Shown here piece after piece: positions 26,605-35,853 of a stretch of DNA of 64,000 nt. The number at the start of each line of letters is the position of its first letter. The first letter of the stretch is position 1. The stretch is from CBDFKY01 sp965248995. GTDB lineage: Bacteria; Pseudomonadota; Alphaproteobacteria; Rickettsiales; UBA998. The position numbers were made by a program, and so were the translations under genes. Location: contig CBDFKY010000006.1 of NCBI GenBank assembly GCA_965248995.1, forward strand, positions 1-64,000, written 5' to 3'. The notes under the pieces were generated by a model. It did not search any database. It saw nothing but the letters and a program-made list of their open reading frames with translations, and was not told the origin of the DNA.

Positions 26605-27153
26605 ATGACCGACTCCGCCGACATCTTGCCGCCCGCCAATTTTTCCCTTGCCGGGGAAAGCGTGGAGGCGCGCGTCGACGCGCTCCTGCGTCCGTCGATC
26701 GAACATATGGGTTTTCGTCTGGTGCGGGCTAAGCTGATGGACGTGATGGGACGCCGTACGTTGCAGATCATGGCGGAGCGGCTGGACGGGGCGGGGATGA
26801 ACGTCGATCATTGCGCAGAAATCAGCCATACCGCTTCGGCGCTGCTTGACGTGCACGAGCCGGTCAGCGGCGAATATCATCTGGAAGTCACGTCTCCCGG
26901 GATCGACCGCCCGCTGATCACCCGGGAGGATTTCGCCCGTTTTTCAGGCTTCGAAGCGAAGATCGAGACGGCGTATCTGGTGAACGGTCGTCGTAAATTC
27001 CGGGGAATATTGAAGGAGGCGGGTGAGAGCGACGTGACCATCGACGTGGACGGCACCGCCTGCATCGTGCCGGTCCCGGCCATTGCCCATGCCAAACTTG
27101 TCCTGACCGATGCGTTGATCAAGGCGTATCAGGAGGGGAAGATACATCATTGA
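26605..27153 (+). CDS. rimP: ribosome maturation factor RimP
   Basis: The 182-residue protein has the RimP N-terminal alpha/beta domain (SIEHMGFRLVRAKLMD, LQIMAERLDGAGMNVDHCAE, YHLEVTSPGIDRPLITREDF) and the C-terminal SH3-like domain (FRGILKEAGESDVTIDVDG). It helps 30S subunit assembly. It heads the conserved rimP-nusA-ylxR-infB-rbfA-truB-rpsO series, here separated from nusA by a protease gene. Confidence 0.92.
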   Translation: MTDSADILPPANFSLAGESVEARVDALLRPSIEHMGFRLVRAKLMDVMGRRTLQIMAERLDGAGMNVDHCAEISHTASALLDVHEPVSGEYHLEVTSPGIDRPLITREDFARFSGFEAKIETAYLVNGRRKFRGILKEAGESDVTIDVDGTACIVPVPAIAHAKLVLTDALIKAYQEGKIHH

Positions 27154-27344
27154 AGTCACCGCTGCGAAAGGCAACCGGCTCTTCCGCAGATGTCCCACTT
27201 CTCACTGGAAAATTAAATCGACTTAACAAAATATAAAAAATTAAACGGGTTTATGCTAAGATCATGAATGAGACGGCGATATTCACGCGATAATTCACGT
27301 TGCCGGCTTTGATCATTACGGCTTTCAGCAAAAAAGGACAGGTT

Positions 27345-28241
27345 ATGTTACCCGAAGAAATAAAAGATAAAGTGCTGGATTACAGCGGGGTGCTCTATTC
27401 CGCTTCTTCGGATGGATCTTATAACGGGTCCTGCTTCGTGGTGAGCGTGGATCCGGTCAAAGGAACGGCCACACTGGTGACGAATGAGCATGTGACGAGG
27501 GAGCTCGGCAAGATCGGTGCATTTCAGGCGCAGCTGCGCGACGCCGCGACCAATGAACCTTTCGATGCCTCCATCGTTTCGGTGGACCCCTCGCATAAGA
27601 ATGATCTGGCGCTGGTGACGGTGCAGCTGCCCAAAGACAGGCTGCCCGGGGTGGCGACCTTCGCGCCCGCCCATGCGGGAGACGAAATCTACAGCGTGGG
27701 GCAGGCCGGCAAGGATTCCTTCGTTTCTCTCAGCCAGGGCAGCATCGTGGTGACCATGGGCGGTACGGACGGGGTCGTACACAGGCCGGATTCTCCCAGC
27801 AAGGGAGGCTATAACATTTTCGTGAACGCTCCGGCAAAACACGGCATGAGCGGCGGGCCGACCGTCAACGCCAAGGGAGACGTGGTCGCGGTGAATGGTC
27901 TCGGCGAAGATATACTGGGAATCGACCGGACGAGCCTTCCTTTTCCCAAAGGCATGGATCATGCAGATTATTCTGTCAGTATCAGTGTCGACCGCCTCGC
28001 CAAAACCTTTCCTGAGCTTGCGGGCAGGATCAATGTGGAGCCTCCCGCAGCGGGCGTCTCGGTTGCGCCTGCCGCGGTTATTTCGCCGGCACCGGATAAA
28101 AGCAAGGCGCTTCCTTTTTCAGAGACGGTTACCGATTCGGTCAAGGCGCTCGGTTTGGAGGGTTCTTTTCCGTCGCATTTGTCGAAAGCGGCTCCCCTGT
28201 CTTCACATATTGCGGCTTCACCCAAAGGGATAAGCCGATGA
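27345..28241 (+). CDS. trypsin-like serine protease, apparently cytosolic
   Basis: I chose the ATG at 27345 because AAGGA lies 8 nt before it. The 298-residue protein has a chymotrypsin-fold triad: His in LVTNEHVTRE (about residue 50), Asp in HKNDLALVTV (about 87) and Ser in HGMSGGPTVNAKGDVVAVNG (about 170). No signal peptide or membrane segment is seen. The C-terminal 80 residues are Pro/Ala/Ser-rich and lack a PDZ domain, so it is not a normal HtrA/DegP. It is inserted between rimP and nusA, a place where a protease is not expected. The substrate is unknown. Confidence 0.75.
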   Translation: MLPEEIKDKVLDYSGVLYSASSDGSYNGSCFVVSVDPVKGTATLVTNEHVTRELGKIGAFQAQLRDAATNEPFDASIVSVDPSHKNDLALVTVQLPKDRLPGVATFAPAHAGDEIYSVGQAGKDSFVSLSQGSIVVTMGGTDGVVHRPDSPSKGGYNIFVNAPAKHGMSGGPTVNAKGDVVAVNGLGEDILGIDRTSLPFPKGMDHADYSVSISVDRLAKTFPELAGRINVEPPAAGVSVAPAAVISPAPDKSKALPFSETVTDSVKALGLEGSFPSHLSKAAPLSSHIAASPKGISR

Positions 28242-28375
28242 ATCACTCTGCAACCTGTTGGAATGCATTGTCATAATATATCCTTCTTTTAAGCAATTTC
28301 TTATTGCAGAAATAAAAATATCTTCTAATTACTTGTACTTAATAACCATCATCTAAACGGACAGGAATATCATTT

Positions 28376-29923
28376 ATGGTCGGATCATCTTTCGGAAGCG
28401 TCGAACTCATTCAGATCGCCGATGCGGTGGCGCGTGAAAAACATATCGACAAGCAGGCGGTGATCGACGCGATGGCGCAGGCCGTGCAGATCGCCGGGCG
28501 CAAGAAATACGGGGCGGAGCGCGATATCCGGGCGGAAATCAACCCGAAGACCGGGGAAGTGCAGCTGTATCGCGTCACGACGGTGGTGGAGACGGTGGAA
28601 GACGAGATCAACCAGATCACGCTGGAGGAAGCGAAGCGGATGGATGCCGCTTACGAGATCGGCACGGAACTGCGCGATCCGCTGCCGCCGATCGATTTCG
28701 GGCGCATCGCAGCGCAGACCGCCAAGCAGGTGATCGTCCAGAAGGTGCGGGAGGCCGAGCGGGCACGGCAATATGAAGAGTTTAAGGACCGGATCGGAGA
28801 GATCGTCAGCGGCGTCGTCAAGCGGGTCGATTACGGCAACGTGGTGGTGGAGCTCGGCAATGCGGAGGGGTATATCCGCAAGTATGATTTGATCCCGCGG
28901 GAGACGTTCCGGCAAGGGGACCGTATCCGGGCCTATATCGCCGATGTCAGTACGGAACGCGCAGGGCCGCAGATCGTGCTGTCGCGCACCCATAACGACT
29001 TCATGCGCAAGCTTTTCGCGATGGAAGTGCCGGAAATTTATGACGGGATGGTCGACATCGTGTCCGTGGCGCGGGACCCGGGCTCGCGGGCCAAGATCGC
29101 GGTGCGGGCCAATGAATACGGGGTGAACCCCGTCCTCGCCTGCGTCGGAGTGCGCGGGGCGCGGGTGCAGGCGGTGGTCGGCGAGCTGCAGGGGGAGAAG
29201 GTGGATATCGTCGAATATTCGGAAGACCCGGCGACATATATCGTCAACGCGGTGTCTTCCGCCGAGGTGACCAAGGTGGTGCTCGACGAGGACGATCACC
29301 GCGTCGAGATCGTGGTGCCGGACGACCAGCTCAGCATGGCGATCGGCCGTCGCGGCCAGAACGTACGTCTCGCTTCCATGCTGACCGGCTGGAGCATCGA
29401 TATCCTGACCGAAGCGGTCGAATCGGAGCGCCGCAGCGAAGAGTTCAACACGCTCTCCAACTTATTTGTGGAAGCGCTGAACGTGGAGGAGGTCATCGCC
29501 CACCTGCTCGCTACCGAGGGATTCACGTCCGTGGAGGAAGTGGCGTATGTGCCGCTGGAGGAGATCGCCTCCATCGAAGGATTCGACGAGGACGTGGCGC
29601 AGGAGCTGCGTAACCGTGCCAACGAATGGCTGGAAGGGCAGGAAGCGGCGTTTACGGACAAGGTGAAAGGGCTCGGGATGCAGGACGACCTGCTGACGTT
29701 CGAAGAGCTGGCGGATAAGAAGGACCTGCTGCTCGCCATGGGGGAAAAAGGCGTCAAAACCCTGGACGACCTGGCCGATCTCGCGACCGATGAATTCGTC
29801 GAGCTGATTCCGCAGACCGTCTCCGGCATGAATTTCAAGGCGGTGGAAGCGCTCATCATGAAGGCGCGGGAGCATTGGTTCGAGGGTGAAGGTGAGGAAA
29901 CCGAGAAAGCTGTCTCGGCCTGA
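28376..29923 (+). CDS. nusA: transcription termination/antitermination factor NusA
   Basis: The 515-residue protein contains the RNA-polymerase-binding N-terminal domain (1-125), an S1 domain (about 130-200; DRIGEIVSGVVKRVDYGNVVV), two KH domains (LACVGVRGARVQAVVGELQG and LSMAIGRRGQNVRLASMLTG) and C-terminal acidic AR repeats with helix-hairpin-helix character. NusA modulates pausing, termination and antitermination. It is followed by an unrecognised 151-residue gene before ylxR. Confidence 0.95.
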   Translation: MVGSSFGSVELIQIADAVAREKHIDKQAVIDAMAQAVQIAGRKKYGAERDIRAEINPKTGEVQLYRVTTVVETVEDEINQITLEEAKRMDAAYEIGTELRDPLPPIDFGRIAAQTAKQVIVQKVREAERARQYEEFKDRIGEIVSGVVKRVDYGNVVVELGNAEGYIRKYDLIPRETFRQGDRIRAYIADVSTERAGPQIVLSRTHNDFMRKLFAMEVPEIYDGMVDIVSVARDPGSRAKIAVRANEYGVNPVLACVGVRGARVQAVVGELQGEKVDIVEYSEDPATYIVNAVSSAEVTKVVLDEDDHRVEIVVPDDQLSMAIGRRGQNVRLASMLTGWSIDILTEAVESERRSEEFNTLSNLFVEALNVEEVIAHLLATEGFTSVEEVAYVPLEEIASIEGFDEDVAQELRNRANEWLEGQEAAFTDKVKGLGMQDDLLTFEELADKKDLLLAMGEKGVKTLDDLADLATDEFVELIPQTVSGMNFKAVEALIMKAREHWFEGEGEETEKAVSA

Positions 29924-29995
29924 TTTCAGAAATCTTAACCAAAATGAAGCTTGATAGGGTTATACTGCTATTAAACGCTGGCCTTTGGAGGACGT

Positions 29996-30451
29996 ATGCT
30001 TTTAGACGTAGACTTGGAAGATGTGGTTGATTTCACTGTCTTTACCGATGCGGGAAACCTTGAAAAGGTTAGTGAATGTACGGAGAAGGTGGCCAAGGAG
30101 AATGCAATCAGCCTCTCGGATGCATCAAAATATCTTGCTCAGCTTTCCAGAGTAATCAAAAGAACTCTCACGGCGCATCCAAATTTTATCCTGTCCGACG
30201 AACAAAAGTTTAAAGTGGAAGAAGCGATTTTCATGCCGGGCGGAATGAAGCCTGACGATCCTACGCTGCTGGAAATTGCCAACCAAAACAAAGTCTCCGC
30301 TCAAGATGCGATGATCGTACTGCTTGCTATGAAAGCAAGCGTTTCAAGCCCGGAACTTCCAAATCCTGCTAAAGATAACCCGCGCGTGCAGAATATTATC
30401 GCCAGCCGAGAGAGAGCTCAAGGGCAAGGACATGGCGGACAAGGGCGCTGA
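29996..30451 (+). CDS. hypothetical protein inserted between nusA and ylxR
   Basis: The start at 29996 is supported by TTTGGAGG 4-5 nt upstream. The 151-residue protein is acidic and helical at its N-terminus (MLLDVDLEDVVDFTVFTDAG), has no signal peptide and no cysteine-rich motif beyond one Cys, and ends in a Gly/Gln-rich tail (RAQGQGHGGQGR). No family is recognised. It is less GC-rich than nusA and infB, consistent with later insertion into the operon. Confidence 0.65.
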   Translation: MLLDVDLEDVVDFTVFTDAGNLEKVSECTEKVAKENAISLSDASKYLAQLSRVIKRTLTAHPNFILSDEQKFKVEEAIFMPGGMKPDDPTLLEIANQNKVSAQDAMIVLLAMKASVSSPELPNPAKDNPRVQNIIASRERAQGQGHGGQGR

Positions 30452-30496
30452 CGTATTTCTTGGTGTCGGTGACGTGAACTGGTATAACTCGACGTC

Positions 30497-31048
30497 ATGC
30501 CGAAAAATCCTGCTCTTCATCCTTTTCCTCCCGTCGATGCCGCCCGGTGCGTCCGCTCGCCCGACGGCAGGCTGATTGCCGACTTTCATGCGAAGCTCCC
30601 CTGCACCCGCCCGTTATGGCTGGGGATGCGTCCGGACGTCATCCGGCGTGCCGTCACGCATAATCTGGCAGGCGCGTGGTTCGGCGCGCCCACGCTGAGC
30701 GGGGAGCCGTTCATGGCGCAATGCCGCGCTTCGGCGGAACGCGCCGCGTATGACACGCTGCCGATGCTGCATAAGAGCGGTCTCTGCGTGCTGGGACTGG
30801 AAGGGGTCTGGCAGGCCTTCGACGCGGGCGCATTGCGGCTTGCAGTGGTTGCATCCGATGCGGGCGCTTCCGACAGCCGTAAACTGCTGAACCACGCGGA
30901 TTACGGCAGGCGCTGCTACCAATGGGGAGAGAAAACGCGGCTAGGAAAGGTTTTCGGCAGGCGCGCACAGGTGTTTATCGGCGTCGCGCACGGTGAACTC
31001 GCCGAAAAATTAGCTTTTTTTCTGCGATGCAACACTGGATTTTCGTGA
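30497..31048 (+). CDS. YlxR-type nucleic-acid-binding protein with L7Ae-like C-terminal domain
   Basis: The 183-residue protein resembles the alphaproteobacterial fusion of YlxR (DUF448) and an L7Ae/L30e-like domain normally found between nusA and infB. The YlxR part reads RCVRSPDGRLIADFHAKLP and RPLWLGMRPDVIRRAV; the L7Ae-like part includes FDAGALRLAVVASDAGASDS. The usual RRC..T...P...M start of YlxR is shortened, so the first 20 residues look degenerate. Position in the operon supports the call. Confidence 0.65.
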   Translation: MPKNPALHPFPPVDAARCVRSPDGRLIADFHAKLPCTRPLWLGMRPDVIRRAVTHNLAGAWFGAPTLSGEPFMAQCRASAERAAYDTLPMLHKSGLCVLGLEGVWQAFDAGALRLAVVASDAGASDSRKLLNHADYGRRCYQWGEKTRLGKVFGRRAQVFIGVAHGELAEKLAFFLRCNTGFS

Positions 31049-31135
31049 TGAATTCGTTTATATAATGAGCTGGCTTTATGACGATTCTTGGCACGCGCCA
31101 TTGCAAAGTTAAAAAAGTACTGTATCTTATGGGGT

Positions 31136-31258
31136 TATAGCGTACCATGCTTTGTAGGCGCACTATAACGTTTTTTGAAAAAAACGTTATAACTTTAAAA
31201 GGTTATGGCCGACCTCACATATAAAAACGTGACGTTTTTTTTATGTGAGGTGGCTATA
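31136..31258 (+). repeat. triple TATA-ended hairpin element upstream of infB (family C-like)
   Basis: Three units follow each other: a degenerate TATAGCG...CGCACTATA (31136-31167), a perfect palindrome TATAACGTTTTTT / AAAAAACGTTATA (31164-31191), a spacer ACTTTAAAAGG, and a long stem TATGGCCGACCTCACATA / TATGTGAGGTGGCTATA (31204-31258). The spacer matches that of the element at 10938. It occupies the gap before infB. Confidence 0.7.
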
Positions 31259-31325
31259 AATATGTGCAATGGTGAAGTTAAGCTGCTATAAGCCTAAAAA
31301 AATCAATCATTTCCGTATGCGTACC

Positions 31326-33788
31326 ATGTCCGACACAATCGACGATAAAGCGAACACCAAGCCAACGCTCACGATGGCCAAGCCTCAGCGCATGACCCTG
31401 ACCAAGACGGTGGAAAGCGGCAAGGTGACTCAGAACTTTACGCATGGCCGCTCCAAGCAGGTCATGGTAGAGGTGAAGAAGACCCGTACGTTCGCCCGTA
31501 AGGACGGCGCGGGAACGGGGATGGAGGAAGTGGCCGCCAAGCCCGTCGAACTGTCGCAGGATCATCCGTACGCGGGATCCGGAATGACGCAGATCGACCT
31601 CTCCAGCCTGTCCGTGCGCGACCGGCGACAGATCGACAAGGCGTCGTCGGAAGTGAAAGTGGCGGAAGTGGAAAAAACCGCCGACGAGTCGGTCAATGAA
31701 GCTGCCGGCAATGGCGCGCAGGTGGCGGCCGGACCGGCGGAAGCGGCGCGCCCCGGCGTCAACGCTCCCGGCGCCAGCGCTCAGGAACTGCGGCGGCCGA
31801 AGCTCATCGAGAAGCCCAAGACGGCCGCCGAGCAGGAAAAGGAAAGCGAGGCGGGCAAGGCGGCGAAAAAGAAGATCGGCCTGAAGCCCGACGACAACCG
31901 CCGTTCCTCCAACAAGATGACCGTGGCGCAGGCGCTGGAATATCAGGGGGAGCGGATGCGCTCGCTCGCTTCGATCAAGCGCCAGCGTGACAAGGGCCGT
32001 AAGGATCTGGACAGCGGACAGAAAGAGAAGATTTTCCGTGAGGTGATCCTGCCTGAGAGCATCACGGTACAGGAACTGGCGAACCGGATGGCGGAGCGGG
32101 TGGCGGACGTGATCCGCAGCCTGATGAAAATGGGGACCATCGCCGCTGCCACGCAGGCCATCGACGCCGATACGGCGGAGCTGGTCGTGTCCGAATTCGG
32201 GCACGCGGTGAGACGGGTGACGGACGCTGACGTGGAAAACGTCCTGACCCAGGAAAAAGATGAAGATATTTCTTTGACGGCCCGTCCGCCGGTCGTGACC
32301 ATCATGGGGCATGTCGACCACGGCAAGACATCGCTGCTGGACGCACTCCGCCAGACGTCCGTCGTGTCGGGGGAAGCGGGCGGCATTACGCAGCATATCG
32401 GTGCGTACCAGATCGAAGCGAACGGCCAGAAAGTCACGTTCCTGGATACGCCCGGCCACGAAGCCTTCACGGCGATGCGCTCCCGCGGTGCGAAGGCGAC
32501 GGATATCGTGGTGCTGGTGGTGGCGGCGGATGACGGGATCATGGCGCAGACGGAAGAAGCGATTTCCCATGCCAAGGCGGCGGGCGTGCCGATCATCGTG
32601 GCGATCAACAAGGTCGACAAGCCGGACGCGGACCCGCTGCGGGTCAAGAACGAACTGATGCAGTTCGGCCTGGTGACGGAAGAATTCGGCGGCGACGTGC
32701 CGACGGTCGAAGTGTCAGCCAAGGCGAAGACCAACCTGGACCTGTTGACGGAAACCATCCTGCTGCAGGCGGAGGTGATGGAGTTGAAATCCAACCCCAA
32801 CCGCCGGGCGAGCGGAGTGGTGATCGAGTCCAAAGTGGATAAAGGGCGCGGGATCACGGCGAGTTTTCTGGTGCAGAACGGGACGCTGAGCGTCGGGGAC
32901 ATTGTGGTGGCCGGCAGCGCCTGGGGGAAAGTCCGCGCGATCGTCGACGACAAGCTGCGTCCGCTCAAGGTCGCGCTGGCCTCGCAGCCCATCGAGGTGC
33001 TGGGGCTTTCCGAGCCGCCGATGGCCGGGGAAGCGTTCTCCGTGGTGGAATCGGAAAAAGCGGCTCGAGACATCGCGGAATACCGGATCAAGAAGGAAAA
33101 GGAACGGCAGGTGTCCGTCACGGCCAAGACGCTGGATCAATTGTTTACCGCGGCAGGCGGCAGTCCGCTGAAGGAACTCAACGTCATTCTCAAAGGGGAC
33201 GTACAGGGATCGGTCGAGGCGATCATCGGTTCGCTTAACAAATTCGCCGGTACGGAAGTGCAGGTGAAAATCGTCCATTCGGCGGTCGGCGCCATTTCCG
33301 AATCCGACGTGGCGTTGGCGCAGGCGACCGGCGCGATCGTCTTCGGGTTCAACGTCCGGGCTGTGGGCGGTGCGAAGGCATTGGCGGAGAAGGAAAAGAT
33401 CGACGTGCGGTATTATTCGGTCATCTATGATCTGGTGGACGACGTGCGCGACGCGCTTTCCGGCATGCTGAGCCCTGAACGCCGCGAAGACCTGATCGGC
33501 TACGCCGAAATCCGCGACGTCTTCAACATCACCAAGGTCGGCAAGGTCGCCGGCTGTTACGTGACCGAAGGCGAAGTGCGCCGGGGTGCCGGGGTGCGGC
33601 TGTTGCGTGACAACGTGGTGATCCATGAAGGCAAGCTGAAAACCCTGAAGCGCTTCAAGGATGAGGTGAGGGAAGTGAAGAACGGGTATGAGTGCGGCAT
33701 GGCGTTTGAAAATTACGATAACATCAAGCCGGGCGACATGATCGAGGCGTTCGAGGTGAGAGAAATCGCACGGCGGGTCGCAGGCTGA
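31326..33788 (+). CDS. infB: translation initiation factor IF-2
   Basis: I chose the ATG at 31326 (MSDTIDDKANTKPTLTMAKP), giving 820 residues; an upstream in-frame codon at 31269 lies within AT-rich sequence just after the repeat. The N-terminal 330 residues are low-complexity and charged. The GTPase domain has GHVDHGKTSLLDALR (G1), GGITQHIGAYQ (G2), DTPGHEAFTAMR (G3) and NKVDKPDADP (G4), followed by the IF2 C-terminal domains that bind fMet-tRNA. rbfA starts 8 bp after the stop. Confidence 0.95.
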   Translation: MSDTIDDKANTKPTLTMAKPQRMTLTKTVESGKVTQNFTHGRSKQVMVEVKKTRTFARKDGAGTGMEEVAAKPVELSQDHPYAGSGMTQIDLSSLSVRDRRQIDKASSEVKVAEVEKTADESVNEAAGNGAQVAAGPAEAARPGVNAPGASAQELRRPKLIEKPKTAAEQEKESEAGKAAKKKIGLKPDDNRRSSNKMTVAQALEYQGERMRSLASIKRQRDKGRKDLDSGQKEKIFREVILPESITVQELANRMAERVADVIRSLMKMGTIAAATQAIDADTAELVVSEFGHAVRRVTDADVENVLTQEKDEDISLTARPPVVTIMGHVDHGKTSLLDALRQTSVVSGEAGGITQHIGAYQIEANGQKVTFLDTPGHEAFTAMRSRGAKATDIVVLVVAADDGIMAQTEEAISHAKAAGVPIIVAINKVDKPDADPLRVKNELMQFGLVTEEFGGDVPTVEVSAKAKTNLDLLTETILLQAEVMELKSNPNRRASGVVIESKVDKGRGITASFLVQNGTLSVGDIVVAGSAWGKVRAIVDDKLRPLKVALASQPIEVLGLSEPPMAGEAFSVVESEKAARDIAEYRIKKEKERQVSVTAKTLDQLFTAAGGSPLKELNVILKGDVQGSVEAIIGSLNKFAGTEVQVKIVHSAVGAISESDVALAQATGAIVFGFNVRAVGGAKALAEKEKIDVRYYSVIYDLVDDVRDALSGMLSPERREDLIGYAEIRDVFNITKVGKVAGCYVTEGEVRRGAGVRLLRDNVVIHEGKLKTLKRFKDEVREVKNGYECGMAFENYDNIKPGDMIEAFEVREIARRVAG

Positions 33789-33795
33789 AGGCGGC

Positions 33796-34203
33796 ATGAA
33801 CAGCGGCACGCGACCCCCTTCCCAGCGGATGCTGAAAGTCGGTGAGGAAATCCGCCATGCGCTGGCGGAGATCTTCATCCGCGGCGAATGCCATGCTCCC
33901 GAGCTGGACGGCGTATCCGTGACCGTCTCCGAAGTGCGTATGACTCCTGATCTGAAGCTGGGGACAGCCTATATCGCTACGCTCGGATCACAGAAGGCGG
34001 AAGTTCTGCTGCCGCTGCTCAATAAGAAATATGACAAGACGATCCGTAAACTGCTCTCGGACAGGATTCATCTGAAATTTCTGCCACAGGTGCGATTCCG
34101 CATCGACGAGTCGTTCGACGAAGCACAGAAAATTCATCGCCTGCTCAGTCAGGCGGGTGTGAACCATGCTTCGAGTTCCGCACAGGAACAGGAGGAACTA
34201 TAA
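33796..34203 (+). CDS. rbfA: ribosome-binding factor A
   Basis: The 135-residue KH-like protein has SQRMLKVGEEIRHALAEIF, VSVTVSEVRMTPDLKLGTAY and LPQVRFRIDESFDEAQKIH, all standard RbfA signatures. It assists 30S maturation. It lies between infB and truB as usual, but an AT-rich gene on the opposite strand separates it from truB. Confidence 0.93.
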   Translation: MNSGTRPPSQRMLKVGEEIRHALAEIFIRGECHAPELDGVSVTVSEVRMTPDLKLGTAYIATLGSQKAEVLLPLLNKKYDKTIRKLLSDRIHLKFLPQVRFRIDESFDEAQKIHRLLSQAGVNHASSSAQEQEEL

Positions 34204-34235
34204 AAAAACGGGAAAAAACTGTGTTCTTTCCCGTT
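34202..34235 (-). terminator. bidirectional-type hairpin between rbfA and the 34234 gene
   Basis: AACGGGAAA (34207-34215) pairs with TTTCCCGTT (34227-34235). On the minus strand it is followed by seven T, fitting a terminator for the reverse gene. It touches the rbfA stop. Confidence 0.7.
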
Positions 34236-34587
34236 ATGATTTTAAAATCCTTAATATTTTCAGCTTGACCAGAATTCCGTTAATGGAAGTGAGTGCTTCT
34301 TTCATACTGGATTCCTCGTCCCATTGCTTTTTGAGCTTGCGGATTTCTCCGCAAGAAAGGGTAAAGGAGAGTTTGGAACTTCCCATCCGGGTGACGGGAT
34401 ATTGAAGCCACCAATTCAACATTTCCGTGAGTTCTTCAAAAGAAGAGTCTGGCGTGAGTGAGAAAAACTTTTTCTTGGCCTTTGAAGCAAAACGTTTAGA
34501 CATCATCCCTTGTCCGAATACAAAAAAGTGCTTTAGTCGTAAACAAAACTTAAAAAATATCAACCTATTTAATTTCTTTTTGCTCAT
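34234..34587 (-). CDS. AT-rich hypothetical protein on the reverse strand
   Basis: The 117-residue product is lysine- and phenylalanine-rich (KKKLNRLIFFKFCLRLKHFF; later PDSSFEELTEMLNWWLQYPV). GGA lies 5 nt before the ATG at 34587; a second start at 34506 is possible. It runs against the rbfA-truB direction and its base composition is far more AT-rich than the operon. No family is recognised. It is likely foreign DNA, with a terminator at its 3' end shielding the operon. Confidence 0.55.
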   Translation of the reverse strand: MSKKKLNRLIFFKFCLRLKHFFVFGQGMMSKRFASKAKKKFFSLTPDSSFEELTEMLNWWLQYPVTRMGSSKLSFTLSCGEIRKLKKQWDEESSMKEALTSINGILVKLKILRILKS

Positions 34588-34597
34588 TCATTTCCGT

Positions 34598-35563
34598 ATG
34601 TCCTCAGCCAATCACGCACGCCGCACGCAATCCGCTCCCCGTCCCAAACACCCCCTTAACGGGTGGGTGAATCTCGACAAACCCTATGATATGACCTCCA
34701 CGCAGGCGGTGGGGGCAGTCAAGCGTCTGATGTCTCCGAAGAAAATCGGTCATGCCGGGACGCTCGACCCGCTGGCGACCGGGATCCTGCCGCTGGCGCT
34801 CGGGGAAGCCACCAAGACCGTTCAGTATTTGATGGACTCGCGCAAGGAATATCGCTTCACGATCCGTTTCGGAACGCAGACCACTACCGACGACGCGGAA
34901 GGGGAGGCCCTCAGCGTTTCGGACGTAAGGCCGGAGACTCAGGCGATCGCCGACATCCTGCCGCGTTATGTCGGGATGATCGAACAGATTCCGCCGAGCT
35001 TCAGCGCCATCAAGATCGCGGGCGAGCGGGCGTACGATCTGGCGCGGGCGGGAGAAGTGGTGCAGATGCAGTCGCGCACCGTGATGATGTACCGCTTAGA
35101 GCTGGAATCCCGTCCGGACGCCGATCACGTGGTGCTGTACGCGGAATGCGGCAAGGGGACGTATGTGCGGGCGCTGGCCCGTGACATCGCGCTGGCGCTC
35201 GGGACGTTCGGCCATATCTCGGCGCTGCGCCGTACCCGCGTCGGCAGCTTTACGGAAGCCCACGCAATTTCCTTGGCAGAATTGGAAACCTATGCTAAGG
35301 AAGCCGTCCAGCCTTCCGGTGAAGGCTGGCTCCACCCGATCAGGCGGGCGCTGGACGACATCCCGGCGATCACGCTCGATCAATCACAGGCGGAGAGCCT
35401 GCGTCACGGGCAGCACTGCCTCGTCTCCCCCGCCTGCATCCAGGTCGTGGCGGACGATCTGGTGCCGCCGCCGGTGTATAAGGCTCTCTACGCGGGGCGC
35501 GTTCTGGCGATGGTATCGCTCGAAGGCCGGAAAGTCTCCCCTGTGAGGATGTTCAATCTATAA
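34598..35563 (+). CDS. truB: tRNA pseudouridine(55) synthase TruB
   Basis: I chose the ATG at 34598 (MSSANHARRTQSAPRPKHPL) because the upstream in-frame extension is AT-rich and overlaps the reverse gene. The 321-residue protein has GWVNLDKPYDMTSTQAVGAV, the catalytic loop HAGTLDPLATGILPLALGEA, KEYRFTIRFGTQTTTDDAEG, and QIPPSFSAIKIAGERAYDLA. It makes pseudouridine 55 in the tRNA T-loop. rpsO follows 20 bp later. Confidence 0.94.
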   Translation: MSSANHARRTQSAPRPKHPLNGWVNLDKPYDMTSTQAVGAVKRLMSPKKIGHAGTLDPLATGILPLALGEATKTVQYLMDSRKEYRFTIRFGTQTTTDDAEGEALSVSDVRPETQAIADILPRYVGMIEQIPPSFSAIKIAGERAYDLARAGEVVQMQSRTVMMYRLELESRPDADHVVLYAECGKGTYVRALARDIALALGTFGHISALRRTRVGSFTEAHAISLAELETYAKEAVQPSGEGWLHPIRRALDDIPAITLDQSQAESLRHGQHCLVSPACIQVVADDLVPPPVYKALYAGRVLAMVSLEGRKVSPVRMFNL

Positions 35564-35583
35564 CGATAAATAAGGAGAGCACG

Positions 35584-35853
35584 ATGTCGATCAGCGCTGA
35601 ACGTAAAATAGAAGTCGTCAAGGAATTCGCAACCAAGGAAGGCGATACCGGTTCCCCGGAAGTACAGATCGCCATTCTGAGCGAACGCATCAGAAACCTG
35701 ACCGACCATTTCAAATCCCATGCGAAAGACCATCACTCCCGCCGCGGGTTGCTGATTCTAGTCGGCCGCCGCCGCCGCCTGCTGGATTATCTGAAAGCAT
35801 GTGAGGAATCCCGGTACCGCAACATCATCGCCCGGCTGGATATCCGTAAGTAA
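35584..35853 (+). CDS. rpsO: 30S ribosomal protein S15
   Basis: The 89-residue product has the S15 signature DTGSPEVQIAILSERIRNLT, HAKDHHSRRGLLILVGRRRR and LLDYLKACEESRYRNIIARL. It follows AAGGAG 8 nt upstream. It ends the translation cluster; its stop overlaps the start of the next gene. Confidence 0.97.
   Translation: MSISAERKIEVVKEFATKEGDTGSPEVQIAILSERIRNLTDHFKSHAKDHHSRRGLLILVGRRRRLLDYLKACEESRYRNIIARLDIRK

Noticed and set aside
31278..33127. Long minus-strand frames opposite infB
   Set aside because: Shadows of the GC-rich infB; no domain or ribosome site.
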